Below, piece by piece: positions 7,675 through 15,902 of a stretch of DNA of 64,000 bases (position 1 is the first letter of the stretch; each line of letters begins with the position of its first letter). Position numbers and translations under genes: made by a program. The notes under the pieces were generated by a model that was not told the origin of the DNA, ran no database searches, and was given only the letters and a program-made list of their open reading frames with translations. Location of the stretch: NCBI GenBank assembly GCA_937136455.1, contig CAKZOO010000051.1:62001-126000 (forward strand), given 5' to 3'. This DNA is from an uncultured Flavobacteriaceae bacterium (GTDB taxonomy: Bacteria > Bacteroidota > Bacteroidia > Flavobacteriales > Flavobacteriaceae).

Positions 7675-9668
7675 AGTTTTTTCTTTTGATCTTGTAACAA
7701 CTTGATTTCATCTCGAAACGCAGCAGCAGCTATAAAGTCTAGATCCATGGCAGCCTTTTCCATAAGCTTTCTTCTATTGGTTATGCGTTTGTCGATTTCA
7801 CTCGAGCTGAGGTATTCAACATCTTTTTCTTGAGCTAATTTCTCTTTCTTTTCAAAGTGATATGCAGATACAGAGTTTTTAGTCAGAACATTATCAAGAC
7901 TTTTATTTAGTGCTTTTGGGATAAGGTTGTTTGCTTTGTTATAAGCGTTTTGTTTTTCCCTTCTATAGTTGGTCTCATCAATGGTGAGTTGCATACTCTT
8001 GGTAATCTTATCTGCATACATGATGGCTTTACCATCGGGATGTCTAGCAGCTCTACCAATAGTTTGAGTCAACGAGCGATGAGATCTCAAAAAACCTTCT
8101 TTGTCAGCGTCAATAATTGCTACAAGTGATACCTCTGGAAGATCTAAGCCCTCTCTTAGGAGATTGACTCCAATGAGCACATCATAGATTCCTTTGCGAA
8201 GATCTTGCATTATTTCAACACGCTCTAAGGTATCGACATCCGAGTGGATATATGAACAGCGTATTTGCAATCGAGTCAAATACTTCGTGAGTTCTTCGGC
8301 CATACGTTTGGTAAGGGTTGTTACTAAAGTACGCTCATTCTTTTCAACTCGTTGTCTGATTTCTTCCATCAAATCATCGATTTGATTTTCAGATGGACGA
8401 ACCTCAATGATGGGATCCAACAATCCAGTTGGACGAATAATTTGCTCGGTATACACTCCTTCACAATGAGCGAGTTCATAATCCGCTGGAGTAGCACTCA
8501 CATAGAGCACTTGATTTTGAAGCATTTCAAACTCTTCGAACTTCAATGGTCTGTTGTCCATTGCGGCTGGTAATCGAAAGCCGTATTCCACCAGGTTTTC
8601 TTTTCTAGAACGATCGCCCCCATACATGGCGTGCACCTGAGGAATAGTCACATGAGATTCATCGACTACCATTAGAAAATCATCTGGGAAATAATCTAAA
8701 AGACAAAAGGGCCTTGTTCCAGGATCTCTACCGTCTAAATAACGAGAGTAGTTTTCAATACCAGAACAATAGCCGAGTTCGCGTATCATTTCTAAATCGA
8801 ATTCGGTGCGTTCTTGTAAGCGTTTAGCTTCAAGAGATTTGCCAATTTCTTTAAAGTAATTGACTTGTTTGACCAAATCATCTTGAATTTGATGTATGGC
8901 ATTCTGAAGTACATCTTGAGAAGTCACAAACATATTAGCAGGATAGATTCTCAAATGCTCTACCTTGGATAAAGTTTTGTTATTGAGAGGGTCGTAAAGT
9001 TCCATTTCTTCAATTTCATCACCAAAAAAGTGAATTCGATATGCGTGATCGGTATAGGAAGGAAATACATCAACAACATCTCCATGGATTCTAAAGTTTC
9101 CGTTTTTAAACTCATCGGTTGTCCTAGAATAGAGACTTTGAACCAATAAGTGCAATAATTTTGTTCTTGAAATGACTTGATCAGTTTCAAGTTCAATTAG
9201 ATTTTTCTTGAATTCAACTGGATTACCAATACCGTATAAACAGGAAACCGAGGCGATAACTATGACATCCCTCCTTCCAGAGAGCAGGGAAGAGGTGGTG
9301 CTAAGTCGCATCTTCTCAATATCCTCATTAATGGATAAATCCTTTTCAATGTAGACTCCTGTAACAGGAATATAAGCCTCAGGTTGGTAGTAATCGTAGT
9401 AAGAAACGAAGTATTCTACTGCATTGTTGGGAAAAAACTGTTTGAATTCTGAATAGAGCTGAGCAGCTAAAGTCTTGTTGTGAGCTAAGACTAAGGTTGG
9501 TTTTTGAACTTGTTCAATAACATTGGCAACCGTAAAAGTTTTTCCGGAACCCGTTACTCCCAGTAGGGTTTGATGCGTAACTCCCTCGTTGATCCCTTGA
9601 ACTAATTCTTTAATAGCCTGAGGTTGATCTCCCGTGGGTTTGAATTTGGATTCGACTTTAAACTCCAT
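7671..9668 (-). CDS. uvrB: Excinuclease ABC subunit B
   Basis: Damage-verification helicase of nucleotide excision repair; works with UvrA and UvrC. 665 residues. Walker A 'GVTGSGKTFTVAN' is near residue 40, the beta-hairpin 'YYDYYQPEAYIP' near 95, the DEAD-like 'VVDESHV' near 345, and the C-terminal UVR helical hairpin at about 625-660. It is the first gene of an operon with an M20 peptidase and DUF1456, which have no obvious repair role. A near-consensus -7 box lies 4 bases before the ATG (see findings). Confidence 0.98.
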   Translation of the reverse strand: MEFKVESKFKPTGDQPQAIKELVQGINEGVTHQTLLGVTGSGKTFTVANVIEQVQKPTLVLAHNKTLAAQLYSEFKQFFPNNAVEYFVSYYDYYQPEAYIPVTGVYIEKDLSINEDIEKMRLSTTSSLLSGRRDVIVIASVSCLYGIGNPVEFKKNLIELETDQVISRTKLLHLLVQSLYSRTTDEFKNGNFRIHGDVVDVFPSYTDHAYRIHFFGDEIEEMELYDPLNNKTLSKVEHLRIYPANMFVTSQDVLQNAIHQIQDDLVKQVNYFKEIGKSLEAKRLQERTEFDLEMIRELGYCSGIENYSRYLDGRDPGTRPFCLLDYFPDDFLMVVDESHVTIPQVHAMYGGDRSRKENLVEYGFRLPAAMDNRPLKFEEFEMLQNQVLYVSATPADYELAHCEGVYTEQIIRPTGLLDPIIEVRPSENQIDDLMEEIRQRVEKNERTLVTTLTKRMAEELTKYLTRLQIRCSYIHSDVDTLERVEIMQDLRKGIYDVLIGVNLLREGLDLPEVSLVAIIDADKEGFLRSHRSLTQTIGRAARHPDGKAIMYADKITKSMQLTIDETNYRREKQNAYNKANNLIPKALNKSLDNVLTKNSVSAYHFEKKEKLAQEKDVEYLSSSEIDKRITNRRKLMEKAAMDLDFIAAAAFRDEIKLLQDQKKKL

Positions 9669-9672
9669 GGTC

Positions 9673-9680
9673 TAAAAATA
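9673..9680 (-). promoter_or_regulatory. uvrB near-consensus -7 box
   Basis: The minus strand reads TATTTTTA (one mismatch to TAnnTTTG), ending 4 bases before the uvrB ATG. If used, the transcript would be essentially leaderless. Confidence 0.3.
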
Positions 9681-9714
9681 CGAAAGCCCTTTGAATTGAC
9701 CTATGAATGAAATA

Positions 9715-10548
9715 CTAAAGGTCTCTCTTTTTTAAGATGACATACGAAAGGTAGATAAATGTTATTGCCCAAAAGATAGCGATACTAAAATCTCCAATAC
9801 TGGTGTAGTAATCTAATTTCAGTTCTTCTCCTATTTGCTGAGCTACGGTTTGAACAGCTTCAAATCTTGAAAAAGGTTCTTTGAGAAGATTCCACATAGA
9901 ATTTAATGGGAAGAATCCCATGATTGTATCGGTAGTGGAGCTATCGAAGAGTTTCCAGCGTAACATCCCTCTTACAAATCCTTCAAACATTTGCCAGATG
10001 ACGATAAAACCTAAAGCATAGGCTGATTTTTTAACTAATACTCCAGCAAAAAGACAAAAGCTAAAAAAGGTAAAGAGTTTGACAAAATAGGCGAGAATAA
10101 AACTCAAATCGCTAAAAATGATTCCTAATTCGTTGTAATCTGAATACACCAATCCCAATATTAAACTGATGGTGAATATGAAAATAGTCGAGATCAAAGC
10201 AAATACCCCTGACATATAAACCTTTGAGAGAATAAATTCTTTTTTTGAAAGACCATCGATTAAATTTTGTTTGATGGTTTTATAGGAATATTCATTAGCA
10301 GTCATCGAAACGATAATAATGGCTAAAAAGACTTTAAATAAAGCCCCAAAAAAGCTGTTTAAATGCCAGATATAGGGGAAGTTAAAGATTCCTTGTTCTG
10401 CCAAGTGAAATTTTATTGGACCAATATCAAATTTGATAGCAGCGATCAGCGCTAGAGAACAAATAAGTGTAAAATAAGCATAGATAATGACTCTGCTAAT
10501 TTTATTGTTCCAGAGTTTAATAAATTCTATTTCTAAAAGTCGTTTCAT
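9715..10548 (-). CDS. ABC-2 type transporter permease
   Basis: 277 residues with about six hydrophobic segments in the ABC-2 layout: a first TM at about 20-40 after 'LWNNKISR', then a cluster between 95 and 200, and a last TM at about 250-270. There is no Walker motif, so it is the membrane half of the exporter whose ATPase lies directly upstream with a 4-base overlap. The substrate cannot be inferred. The gene ends 47 bases before the uvrB start. Confidence 0.85.
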   Translation of the reverse strand: MKRLLEIEFIKLWNNKISRVIIYAYFTLICSLALIAAIKFDIGPIKFHLAEQGIFNFPYIWHLNSFFGALFKVFLAIIIVSMTANEYSYKTIKQNLIDGLSKKEFILSKVYMSGVFALISTIFIFTISLILGLVYSDYNELGIIFSDLSFILAYFVKLFTFFSFCLFAGVLVKKSAYALGFIVIWQMFEGFVRGMLRWKLFDSSTTDTIMGFFPLNSMWNLLKEPFSRFEAVQTVAQQIGEELKLDYYTSIGDFSIAIFWAITFIYLSYVILKKRDL

Positions 10549-11450
10549 CGTTGGTATTTACTTTTGGTCAAACTCAAGAACTGTTCTTCTAAACTGATGT
10601 ATTCCTTTGTTAAATGTGAAAGATAGATTCCTTTTTCAGACAATTGTTTGTTGAGTTGTTCCGATGGAATTTCAGACTCAATATCTGCTGTGATAAATCC
10701 ATTTTTTTCTCTAATATCAGTTAAGTTGCTGATTGTTTTTAAGGTTTCTATCAATTGCTCATGATCGTTAGATTTGAGCTTGAAAAATCCCTTATGTCCA
10801 TTCATCTCACTTACTTTACCATTGTAGAGTAAATTTCCTTTTTGAAGCACAAGAACATGAGAACACACTTTTTCAACTTCATCTAATAAGTGAGAGGCCA
10901 ATAGAATAGTCGTTCCTTTAGATGCAATTTCAAGAATCAGCGATCGTATTTGGTGTATTCCTTCTGGGTCTAAACCGTTTGTTGGTTCATCTAGAATTAG
11001 AATTTCAGGATCGTTTAACAGAGCTGAAGCAATTGCTAAGCGCTGTTTCATTCCCAATGAGAAGGTGCTAAACTTAGAATCTTTTCGATCCCAAAGATCA
11101 ACTAGTTTTAGCTTTTCTTCGACCTTATCTAATGATACTCCTTTGATTTTACAAACTAGTTCCAAATTCTTTGTAGCAGTGAGATAAGGGTAAAAGTTAG
11201 GACGCTCAATAATAGCCCCCACTTTTTTTAAAGCTTGGTGTACAGAGCTGCTTCCTCCAAACCACTCAAAATTTCCTAAAGAAGGATTTACAACATTGAG
11301 AACCATTCCCAAAGTAGTAGATTTACCACTTCCATTAGGTCCTAATAATCCATAGACATTACCCTTATAGAGTTCAAAACTTAAGTTGTTGACTGCTTTT
11401 AAGGGGCCGTAGTTCTTTGATAGATTGGATGCTGATAAAATAATTTCCAA
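10545..11450 (-). CDS. ABC transporter ATP-binding protein
   Basis: 301 residues with Walker A 'GPNGSGKSTT' (near 37), signature 'FSLGMKQRLAIA' and Walker B 'ILILDEPTNGLDP', plus a C-terminal extension of about 80 residues as in the CcmA/BcrA-like ATPases of two-component exporters. The start is TTG at 11450: an in-frame stop is a few codons upstream and there is no ATG. It pairs with the overlapping ABC-2 permease; the role could be antibiotic, lipid or peptide export. Confidence 0.92.
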   Translation of the reverse strand: MEIILSASNLSKNYGPLKAVNNLSFELYKGNVYGLLGPNGSGKSTTLGMVLNVVNPSLGNFEWFGGSSSVHQALKKVGAIIERPNFYPYLTATKNLELVCKIKGVSLDKVEEKLKLVDLWDRKDSKFSTFSLGMKQRLAIASALLNDPEILILDEPTNGLDPEGIHQIRSLILEIASKGTTILLASHLLDEVEKVCSHVLVLQKGNLLYNGKVSEMNGHKGFFKLKSNDHEQLIETLKTISNLTDIREKNGFITADIESEIPSEQLNKQLSEKGIYLSHLTKEYISLEEQFLSLTKSKYQR

Positions 11451-11546
11451 TAGTTTATGATTTTGGTCCTATTAATATTGACGAATAAATTAGTAATTTG
11501 TTACTTCTAAGATACAATTGTTTTACAAAATCAGAATTTTAGCACT

Positions 11547-12623
11547 ATGGTTCAAAATATTATGTCCAAAAAAAAGCCTGCTTTTCCAGTTAATGAAAAG
11601 CTGATGGCTTACTTAAAGGAATACAATAGATATATTGAAGTGCCAGTACTCTACGAAGATTTACTTCGCTTTTCAGGGTCAGTAAGTGTATACGATGAAA
11701 ATGATGAAGATACTTTGTGGATTCGAGTGTATTATTCTGAATACGAGCGTGATGAGATTGATCTTAGTCTAAAAAAGGTATACTCAATCCTTCATTCAGA
11801 CGGAAGTGATTATATCATTCCTTATCTAAATGTAGACGCAATTGATTTTTGCACCTTTGGAAATTCTAAACCTTTTAGGGTAAAGATTCGAAACATCATC
11901 AATGACAACTTTACTTATTTCTATGTAAAACAAACAGATGCCTCAAGGATTTATGGATTGGAACTAGAGCATATGTTATCTCCTTATAATTTAAACTTCT
12001 TAGTTCACAAGGACACCCTAATTGAAGAACACATTCTAGGGATACCTGGTGATGTGTTCATCGAATCCTATTTAGAAGACTGTACTACTATTGAAAAGGC
12101 CCAGATCGCCAAGGAGTTTGTAAAATTTAACGAGCGTTGTATGATTCGTTTGTTAGGAGATATGAGGTCCTACAATTATGTGATTGTACCTATTCACGAT
12201 TTTGACCATGTCGAGTATAAAATTAGAGCGATCGATTTTGATCAACAATCATTTGAAGGAAGACTCAATATTTACAGGCCACAGTTTTTTAAAGAAAACA
12301 ATAGAGTCGTGGATATGGTTCGTGAACGCCTTAATGAAGATTCCATTACTCAGTATAAATTAGAAGAACGCTCTATTATGGCCAAGCGTATATTGTCTTG
12401 GGAAAAACGTTTAAACAAGTTGATTAAAGCATCCTTAGAGGATAAAATTTCAGTACAAGAAAATGTCGATCGACTTAAAATGGAAATCTTTGAACTCACT
12501 CATGATTATAGATTTAAATCCTGTAAATCGATGGGGGCTATATTGAATCTAACCCTTAGCTTCGTAAAGAAGAATTATGAAAATGTCACCATGAATGAAA
12601 TTATCACTCGTAAGATACGCTAG
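11547..12623 (+). CDS. Unrecognised protein with protein-kinase-like motifs
   Basis: 358 residues; I do not recognise a named family. Several spaced motifs resemble the kinase/aminoglycoside-phosphotransferase fold: 'FYVKQTDA' (candidate beta3 Lys128), 'LELEHML' (candidate alphaC Glu139/141), 'GDMRSYNYVIV' (Asp205-x4-Asn210, as in the HGDxxxxN catalytic loop) and 'RAIDFDQ' (Asp230, in place of DFG). The C-terminal 90 residues are helical and charged. No signal peptide or TM is visible, so it should be cytosolic. A second start (Met6, 'MSKKKPAF') is possible. The next gene, a 200-residue unknown, follows 32 bases later and is likely co-transcribed. Confidence 0.6.
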   Translation: MVQNIMSKKKPAFPVNEKLMAYLKEYNRYIEVPVLYEDLLRFSGSVSVYDENDEDTLWIRVYYSEYERDEIDLSLKKVYSILHSDGSDYIIPYLNVDAIDFCTFGNSKPFRVKIRNIINDNFTYFYVKQTDASRIYGLELEHMLSPYNLNFLVHKDTLIEEHILGIPGDVFIESYLEDCTTIEKAQIAKEFVKFNERCMIRLLGDMRSYNYVIVPIHDFDHVEYKIRAIDFDQQSFEGRLNIYRPQFFKENNRVVDMVRERLNEDSITQYKLEERSIMAKRILSWEKRLNKLIKASLEDKISVQENVDRLKMEIFELTHDYRFKSCKSMGAILNLTLSFVKKNYENVTMNEIITRKIR

Positions 12624-12655
12624 TTCTTATACCTAACTCCATAAACATAGTGATT

Positions 12656-13252
12656 ATGAAATCTATTTTTGAACTTTATTTTGATGTATATACTGTTTTT
12701 GAAGAAGTATCAAATGATGTTGTATTTCTAAAAATTAAAGAATTTGCAAGAGTCTGTAGCGATAGAGCTACTTACAATCAATTAAAATCTCTCGTGATCT
12801 GGGATGATTTGGTGATCAATTTTGGAGTAGGATTTGAAATGATTGCTTGTTATGAACAAATCAAAGACCTCGATCCTTCAGAAATCAAACGACTTCGATT
12901 GATCGCTCAAGAGTTTGCTAAAAGTGATCAATTAGATGATTCTTGGATGCGAGCTTTAAAGTGTGAACCGCACTTAGGTTGTGTGTATTACTTTCAACAC
13001 GATGTTCGATTGATGATTCATCAGTACGATGAACCGCTTTTTAGAAGTATCAAAGATCTAAAATGCATCGATTTTTTGAATTCAAACTTTGAGTTCGACC
13101 TTCGACAAGCCAACACCACGAGAGCGCAACAATGGCTCGACACGTATACGAGCTTAGAAGATTCCAATACTGTTGTCGACCTTCAAAAGATGAAAAACGA
13201 TTATTTAAAAAATAAAGTTGATAGCCTCCAACTAGAAGCTTCCTTAGTTTAA
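12656..13252 (+). CDS. Hypothetical protein, 198 residues
   Basis: Not recognised. The ATG at 12656 is preferred over the GTG at 12650 used in the ORF track. The protein is soluble and acidic-neutral with no signal peptide, no TM and no obvious catalytic motif; predicted mostly helical, with a C-terminal helix rich in Lys/Leu. It follows the kinase-like gene on the same strand with a 32-base gap and converges on the NdpA-type gene with 8 bases between stops. Co-occurrence with the kinase-like gene is the only functional clue. Confidence 0.65.
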   Translation: MKSIFELYFDVYTVFEEVSNDVVFLKIKEFARVCSDRATYNQLKSLVIWDDLVINFGVGFEMIACYEQIKDLDPSEIKRLRLIAQEFAKSDQLDDSWMRALKCEPHLGCVYYFQHDVRLMIHQYDEPLFRSIKDLKCIDFLNSNFEFDLRQANTTRAQQWLDTYTSLEDSNTVVDLQKMKNDYLKNKVDSLQLEASLV

Positions 13253-13260
13253 CAAACCCT

Positions 13261-14316
13261 TTAGTTGGATTCTTTGTTGAAATAGACAAGGTAATAATAC
13301 ATTTGACGTTCTTCATCCCAACCTTTTTCTACAAATTTCTCAGCAGATTCAGGATTGATAAAATCCATTTTAATCTGAATATTGGTGTCGAGTTGAATGA
13401 TGTTTTTCACTTTTTTTCTAACATCTGACACCGCTTTATTGGCAATGTCAAAAGATGCGACATCTTCAATGGAATACTTAGGTCCCTTTTCAACTTTGTA
13501 ATTTCTGAATTCAGGAATTAAAGCTGGATTATCGATAACCTCATTGATAAAGTTGGTTTCTTCAAAGGAATCGTTCTTGGCGAAGTGATTGACAGCCTTA
13601 TTCATAAAGAGAACCTCTTGTTGTTTGTCCTCAGCTGGCAATACGACATCTTTTGCAAAATCCTTACAGAATTTTAGATAACTCTTTGTGTAAAAATTCT
13701 CATCAGTCATATAATCAACACTTAAAAAGTCATCTAACCAGTATTTAGTATCATAGCGATTCGAGTCGATACTGAGTACTTTATAACCTTCTTCTTTTTC
13801 AGAATTGAGAACAATGCACCCTTTGTCGAGTTTTTTGAGATTAATACCTTTTTCTAAATTCATCTTCAGGTTTTGCTCTCCTTCTTCGAAGATTAAAAAC
13901 TCTTGTTTTAATTCCGATTTAAAAATACCTATGGCATCAACTTTGTTGTTGTCTAAAATGACATCGTGTAAGTAAGTAACATAAAGCTCTCCACTTTTGA
14001 TATGAGGGTGGTTGGATTGATCGTAAAGGTGTTTACCTATCTTTTTTGATACCTGATGTAAGGAATCAGGATTTTCAAAAATTTCATTGACCATATTGTA
14101 GAGTTCGTTAAACTCTAAATCAGCCTCATGTGAAAAACGATAATAGGTTTCTTCTTTTTCTCTGAAAGGTTTAAAGAAAAATTCTTTGAGGTGTCCAACA
14201 AGCTCGTCGTTTAAGGGATACGATGCATCCGATAAGAAAAATGGCTCAGCTTTAGATTTATTACCGACTCTGTGGAGCGATAATTGCTCTATTTGTGTAT
14301 TGTAAAAGTTGATCAT
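13261..14316 (-). CDS. NdpA-type nucleoid-associated protein
   Basis: 351 residues resembling the 37-kDa nucleoid-associated protein family (NdpA/YejK, PF04245): an N-terminal 'IEQLSLHRVGN', a 'DLEFNELY' helix, 'ISKKIGKHLYDQS'-like text around residue 95 and 'ELYVTYLHDV' leading into 'IGIFKSE', all in the usual order. Members bind DNA or the nucleoid; the precise role is unclear. It lies 17 bases downstream of the pRiA4b-family gene on the same strand, so the two probably form an operon. The family call rests on recognition by eye. Confidence 0.75.
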   Translation of the reverse strand: MINFYNTQIEQLSLHRVGNKSKAEPFFLSDASYPLNDELVGHLKEFFFKPFREKEETYYRFSHEADLEFNELYNMVNEIFENPDSLHQVSKKIGKHLYDQSNHPHIKSGELYVTYLHDVILDNNKVDAIGIFKSELKQEFLIFEEGEQNLKMNLEKGINLKKLDKGCIVLNSEKEEGYKVLSIDSNRYDTKYWLDDFLSVDYMTDENFYTKSYLKFCKDFAKDVVLPAEDKQQEVLFMNKAVNHFAKNDSFEETNFINEVIDNPALIPEFRNYKVEKGPKYSIEDVASFDIANKAVSDVRKKVKNIIQLDTNIQIKMDFINPESAEKFVEKGWDEERQMYYYLVYFNKESN

Positions 14317-14333
14317 TAAAGTTTAATAGGGTA

Positions 14334-14846
14334 TTAGTTCCACTGATCGTCAAAGTCCATTGAATCGTAGTTGTCAAATTCATTGAAATCGTCAAATTCA
14401 TCTGATTCTTCATCAAAATCTTGATTGCTATCTTCTGCTTCAAAGACCTTGTCTGGTGGATTGTCTGGAAGTTCACCGTGAGAGTATAATAAATCAGGAT
14501 ATGAATCTCCTTCATTTCTTTTTGAAATATCTGCAAGTTCAATAAAGAAGGTCCACATCAATAAAAAGTCATAGACATAGATGAGTTTGGTTTGATCTTC
14601 ATCTATAATATCTTTAAGATATACAGAAGACATGGAAACTCCATCTTCCATTGCAAATAGAGGGATTTCATCTTCTTGATTCCACTCTCCATCACAGGTG
14701 TAGAATGCTGCCATTTCTCCTGAATCCAATCCAAATGATTGTGAGATAATATTGTGTAAATCTTCTAAACTATCGTTAGAATCTACAGCAAGATCTCTAA
14801 AAACGTCTTCTTTAGCGTCTAAAATGACTCTTATTTTATATATCAT
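14334..14846 (-). CDS. pRiA4b ORF-3 family protein
   Basis: 170 residues. The N-terminal half shows the plasmid pRiA4b ORF-3/TnpR-passenger fold (PF07929): 'YKIRVILD', 'DSLEDLHNIISQSFG' and 'AAFYTCDGEWNQ'. The last 40 residues are a strongly acidic Asp/Glu/Phe/Asn tail ('DFDEESDEFDDF'). Despite the name, no transposon features surround it. Function is unknown. It is first in a probable two-gene operon with the NdpA-type gene. Confidence 0.75.
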   Translation of the reverse strand: MIYKIRVILDAKEDVFRDLAVDSNDSLEDLHNIISQSFGLDSGEMAAFYTCDGEWNQEDEIPLFAMEDGVSMSSVYLKDIIDEDQTKLIYVYDFLLMWTFFIELADISKRNEGDSYPDLLYSHGELPDNPPDKVFEAEDSNQDFDEESDEFDDFNEFDNYDSMDFDDQWN

Positions 14847-14870
14847 TACAGTGGTATTAAGGAAGTAAAT

Positions 14871-15902
14871 TTACAATCTTTTTTGAGTTTTAGAAGCAGT
14901 ATTTGATTCTAAAAGAAGGTAGTATTGCAATCCAAAAAGTACAGAGCCTACTACTAGATGAATCGGTTGGCTAAGTATTGGGAAATCAGCGTAATAAATG
15001 ATAATACCGCTAAGGGCAGCGAGAACGACAAAGCCAAATACCCATTTTGTCTTTGGATATCCTAATTGTAACTTTCTAACTCTGAAAAGTAGGTAGGCGT
15101 TAACAAGTAACATTAAGATCGAAAAGGAGCGATGAATGTAAAATAAAACAGGAGGTGCTACAAGCCATGTTTCTGGGTTGGATTCTCCTAAGGATTTAAT
15201 CTGTTCATCGACAAATTCTCTGACTTGGGTGCCCAATACAACTTGAATCAGGGTCATCATCAGAGAGATTCCTATTAATTTTTTTAGAAGAGGATCTGCT
15301 TTGTATTCAACACTTTTAGTAGAACTCTGATAGACAATAGAAATCATCATTCCAATAATTACGAGAGCCATTAACATATGAATGGTAATTTTTACAGGAA
15401 GTAAAACAGAGTAAACAACCGTTGCTCCAAGCCAGGCTTCAAATACCATACCTATGACAACTAAGACTGCCAGCAATGATAATTTCTTATTAGTTTTCCA
15501 ATAGCTAAAACTCCATAAGGCCAAAATGAAAGTGGCCAATCCAGCTAAAGCTCCAAAGAGTCTGTTGATAAACTCAGTCCAGGTGTGATAAGGATTGAAC
15601 TCAGCGTAATCGTGTTTGGTATAAAGTTCCCAATTAGAATCTTTAAAAGTTTCCTCAGTTGTAAAATCACCTGTGGCTTTATACAAACGCTCTTGATGAA
15701 TAATAACTTCGCCTTTGTGAAAGGATTTTCCAGAATCCCAAAGAAGAGTTTCTTCGTTAGTAGGAGGGATCATATAGCCAAAACACTTTGGCCAGTCTGG
15801 ACATCCCATTCCAGACCCTGTCATTCTTACAACGGATCCAGCAATAACTACGATATACACTAACACCAAGGTAATCTTTGCGAAATTTAGATAGGCTTTC
15901 AT
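14871..15902 (-). CDS. ctaA: Heme A synthase (COX15/CtaA family)
   Basis: 343 residues with about eight TM segments. The first helix ends in 'GSVVRMTGSGMGCPDWPKC', the signature start of COX15/CtaA. Candidate heme-ligand His residues occur in 'PYHTWTEFINR', 'ITIHMLMA' and 'YIHRSFS'. It oxidises heme O to heme A for the terminal cytochrome oxidase in the inner membrane. A periplasmic insert of about 60 residues follows TM1. The start overlaps the stop of the upstream nucleotidyltransferase gene by 4 bases, so translation is coupled. No other cytochrome oxidase genes are nearby. Confidence 0.92.
   Translation of the reverse strand: MKAYLNFAKITLVLVYIVVIAGSVVRMTGSGMGCPDWPKCFGYMIPPTNEETLLWDSGKSFHKGEVIIHQERLYKATGDFTTEETFKDSNWELYTKHDYAEFNPYHTWTEFINRLFGALAGLATFILALWSFSYWKTNKKLSLLAVLVVIGMVFEAWLGATVVYSVLLPVKITIHMLMALVIIGMMISIVYQSSTKSVEYKADPLLKKLIGISLMMTLIQVVLGTQVREFVDEQIKSLGESNPETWLVAPPVLFYIHRSFSILMLLVNAYLLFRVRKLQLGYPKTKWVFGFVVLAALSGIIIYYADFPILSQPIHLVVGSVLFGLQYYLLLESNTASKTQKRL

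Noticed and set aside
14261-14542. 93-residue minus-strand ORF
   Set aside because: Another frame of the pRiA4b and NdpA-type genes; Thr/Ile-rich artefact of the acidic tail.
14334-14846. Mobile element suggested by the TnpR-passenger/pRiA4b family name
   Set aside because: No transposase, inverted repeats or target duplications around it; chromosomal members are common.
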